Shown here: positions 48,834 through 50,807 of the stretch, in pieces
How positions within the stretch are numbered: the first letter of the stretch is position 1
Layout of the letters: every line of letters starts with the position of its first letter
From: Marivirga sp. ANT-B6
Lineage (GTDB): Bacteria; Bacteroidota; Bacteroidia; Cytophagales; Cyclobacteriaceae
NCBI GenBank assembly: GCA_001683905.1
Contig: LXQK01000152.1
Coordinates: 3,641-54,447 of the forward strand
Reading direction: 5' to 3'
DNA: 50,807 bases
Made by a program: the position numbers and the translations under genes
Notes under the pieces: generated by a model
The model's database searches: none
What the model was told of the DNA's origin: nothing
What the model saw: only the letters and a program-made list of their open reading frames with translations

Positions 48834-50807
48834 ATGAAAAAATTTTATCCATTACTGTTTACGCTATTTTTAGTTAGTCTAGTCTCCTGTGAGCAAATGT
48901 CTTTGACAGTGACTTCACCAAATGAATCCAATCAAATTATCTTTAATTTGTCTAAAGAGGGACAACCTACTTACCTCGTTACCCATAACAACAAAAAGGT
49001 TGTGGATACATCCTACATGAGTTTTGATTTTAAAGATTTACCTGCATTAAAAGGTGATTTCAAAATTGTAAATTCAACAACCGCTACTGCTGATGAAACG
49101 TGGCAAATGCCATGGGGCGAGCAGCTGGAGGTAAGAGATAATTATAATGAGCTCATTGTATATCTTGAAGAGCAATCTGAAACTAAAAGGAAGCTAAATA
49201 TCCACTTTAAAGTTTACGATGACGGTGTTGGTTTTAGATATGAATTTCCTAAACAGGACAATTTAGATGAGATGTTGATTACGGATGAGAATACAGAATT
49301 CAATTTAACAGGTAACCACAAAGTTTGGTGGACTCCTGGTGATTGGGATATTTACGAGCATTTATATAATGAAACCTCATTTTCTGAAATTGATGCACTT
49401 TCTAAACAGAACGATCCCAACTTAAATTCGACGTATATTCCCGAAAATGCCGTAAACACCCCTGTTACCATGAAAACAGATGATGGGCTGTACTTAAGCT
49501 TTCATGAAGCTGATTTGACTAATTATGCAGATATGACTTTGAAAATTGACAAGGAAAATCTTAGTATGGTTAGTGAATTAGTCGGTTCCGATAGACTAGG
49601 CGGAAAAGCAAAAGTTAAGTTGCCCTTCAATACGCCATGGCGAACCATTCAAATAGCTGAAAAAGCTGGGGATTTAATTGAATCAAAAATGATATTGAAC
49701 CTCAACGATCCTAACGCAATTGGAGATGTTAGCTATTTCACGCCCATGAAATATGTTGGTATCTGGTGGGAAATGCATATCGGCAAGTCCACCTGGGATA
49801 TGGAAGGGAGCCAGGATATGAACACATTTACGACTGGAAAAGTAGGAACAGCAAGACATGGAGCAACCACAGAAAATGCCAAAAGATATATTGATTTTGC
49901 CGCTCAAAATGAAATTAAAGGATTTCTGGTAGAAGGCTGGAATACCGGGTGGGATCAATGGATAAATACGGACGATAGGGAAGGCGTTTTTGATTTCATG
50001 ACCCCTTATGACGACTATGACTTTGATGAGGTTATGCGTTATGCCCATGATAAGGGTGTTGAGGTAATTATGCACCACGAAACCTCAGCTGCGCCCAGAA
50101 CATATGAAAAGCAAATGGACGTGGCTTACGATTTTATGAAAGCCAATGGTATAAACTCGGTTAAAACCGGCTATGTTGGCAAGATCATTCCAAAAGGTGA
50201 ATACCATCATGGGCAATGGATGGTAAATCACTATCAGAAGGTATTGGAAGAAGCAGCTAAAAAGAAAATAGCTATCAATGCGCATGAACCTATTAAAGAC
50301 ACTGGAAAACGGAGAACTTTTCCAAATGCCATTGCGCGGGAGGGATTAAGAGGGCAAGAGTTTAATGCATGGGCTTCCGATGGCGGTAACCCGCCAAGTC
50401 ATCTGCCTACGGTTGCTTTTACAAGAATGTTAGCGGGTCCTATTGATTTTACGCCAGGTGTTTTCAATATTAAATTTGATGATTACAAGAAAGACAATCA
50501 GGTCAATACCACATTGGCGCATCAACTGGCATTGTATGTGGTGATATATAGCCCCATTCAAATGGCATGTGATTTACCGGAACATTATATGGTAAATGGG
50601 AAGGTACACCCGGCATTTCAATTTATTACAGATGTTGGTGTAGACTGGCGCCAGACTAAAGTTTTGGATGCGGAAGTTGGCGATTATGTTACGATTGCCA
50701 GACAAGAAAAAGCTACAGGAAACTGGTTTGTTGGAGGTATTACAGATGAAAATGAAAGAACCGAATCTTTAATTTTTGATTTTCTTGAAGAAGGTAAAAC
50801 GTATAAT
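48834..50807 (+). CDS. glycoside hydrolase family 97 (SusB-like) protein, 3'-truncated by window
   Basis: MKKFYPLLFTLFLVSLVSCEQMSLTVTSPN lipoprotein signal; VYDDGVGFRYEFP; VGIWWEMHIGKSTWDM; WNTGWDQWI; frame open to the window end. Confidence 0.93.
   Translation, partial: MKKFYPLLFTLFLVSLVSCEQMSLTVTSPNESNQIIFNLSKEGQPTYLVTHNNKKVVDTSYMSFDFKDLPALKGDFKIVNSTTATADETWQMPWGEQLEVRDNYNELIVYLEEQSETKRKLNIHFKVYDDGVGFRYEFPKQDNLDEMLITDENTEFNLTGNHKVWWTPGDWDIYEHLYNETSFSEIDALSKQNDPNLNSTYIPENAVNTPVTMKTDDGLYLSFHEADLTNYADMTLKIDKENLSMVSELVGSDRLGGKAKVKLPFNTPWRTIQIAEKAGDLIESKMILNLNDPNAIGDVSYFTPMKYVGIWWEMHIGKSTWDMEGSQDMNTFTTGKVGTARHGATTENAKRYIDFAAQNEIKGFLVEGWNTGWDQWINTDDREGVFDFMTPYDDYDFDEVMRYAHDKGVEVIMHHETSAAPRTYEKQMDVAYDFMKANGINSVKTGYVGKIIPKGEYHHGQWMVNHYQKVLEEAAKKKIAINAHEPIKDTGKRRTFPNAIAREGLRGQEFNAWASDGGNPPSHLPTVAFTRMLAGPIDFTPGVFNIKFDDYKKDNQVNTTLAHQLALYVVIYSPIQMACDLPEHYMVNGKVHPAFQFITDVGVDWRQTKVLDAEVGDYVTIARQEKATGNWFVGGITDENERTESLIFDFLEEGKTYN

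Overview
The window is from a Bacteroidetes (probably Cytophagales-like) chromosome, judged from gene content and TTTG/TAnnTTTG promoters. From left to right it contains: (1) the 3' part of a thioester alpha-2-macroglobulin gene with a SusC-like carboxypeptidase-regulatory + TonB-plug module inserted mid-protein; (2) a MoxR-DUF58-DUF4350-DUF4129-membrane-SpoIIM operon, divergent from an RDD gene; (3) a TlpA-like lipoprotein and a CaiB/BaiF CoA-transferase; (4) a complete mraZ-rsmH-ftsL-ftsI-murE-mraY-murD-ftsW-murG-murC-ftsQ-ftsA-ftsZ division/wall cluster with an MraZ-type operator; (5) a ~1.1 kb mobile/repeat patch at 29.9-31.0 kb: a frameshifted IS200-like/RAYT-like Y1 transposase surrounded by seven GCCCTGAAAGGGC palindromes, a 113-bp direct repeat, and a 149-bp internally deleted IS3-like element; (6) housekeeping genes (PNP, LolD-like ABC, peroxiredoxin, NtrC-type regulator + histidine kinase, CsbD behind a sigma-54 promoter, EamA, YebC, pncB, pncA, gapA, tRNA-Glu); (7) from ~44.8 kb, an A+T-rich accessory stretch of small genes (frameshifted YggL-like, GNAT, two hypotheticals, Fic) with long structured spacers, ending in a truncated GH97 gene. 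The most interesting leads are the palindrome/Y1-transposase patch, the A2M/plug chimera, the sigma-54 csbD promoter next to a sigma-54 activator, the multi-half-site operator before fic, and murG lacking a canonical start codon. No CRISPR array was found. All calls come from reading the sequence; no database search was run.
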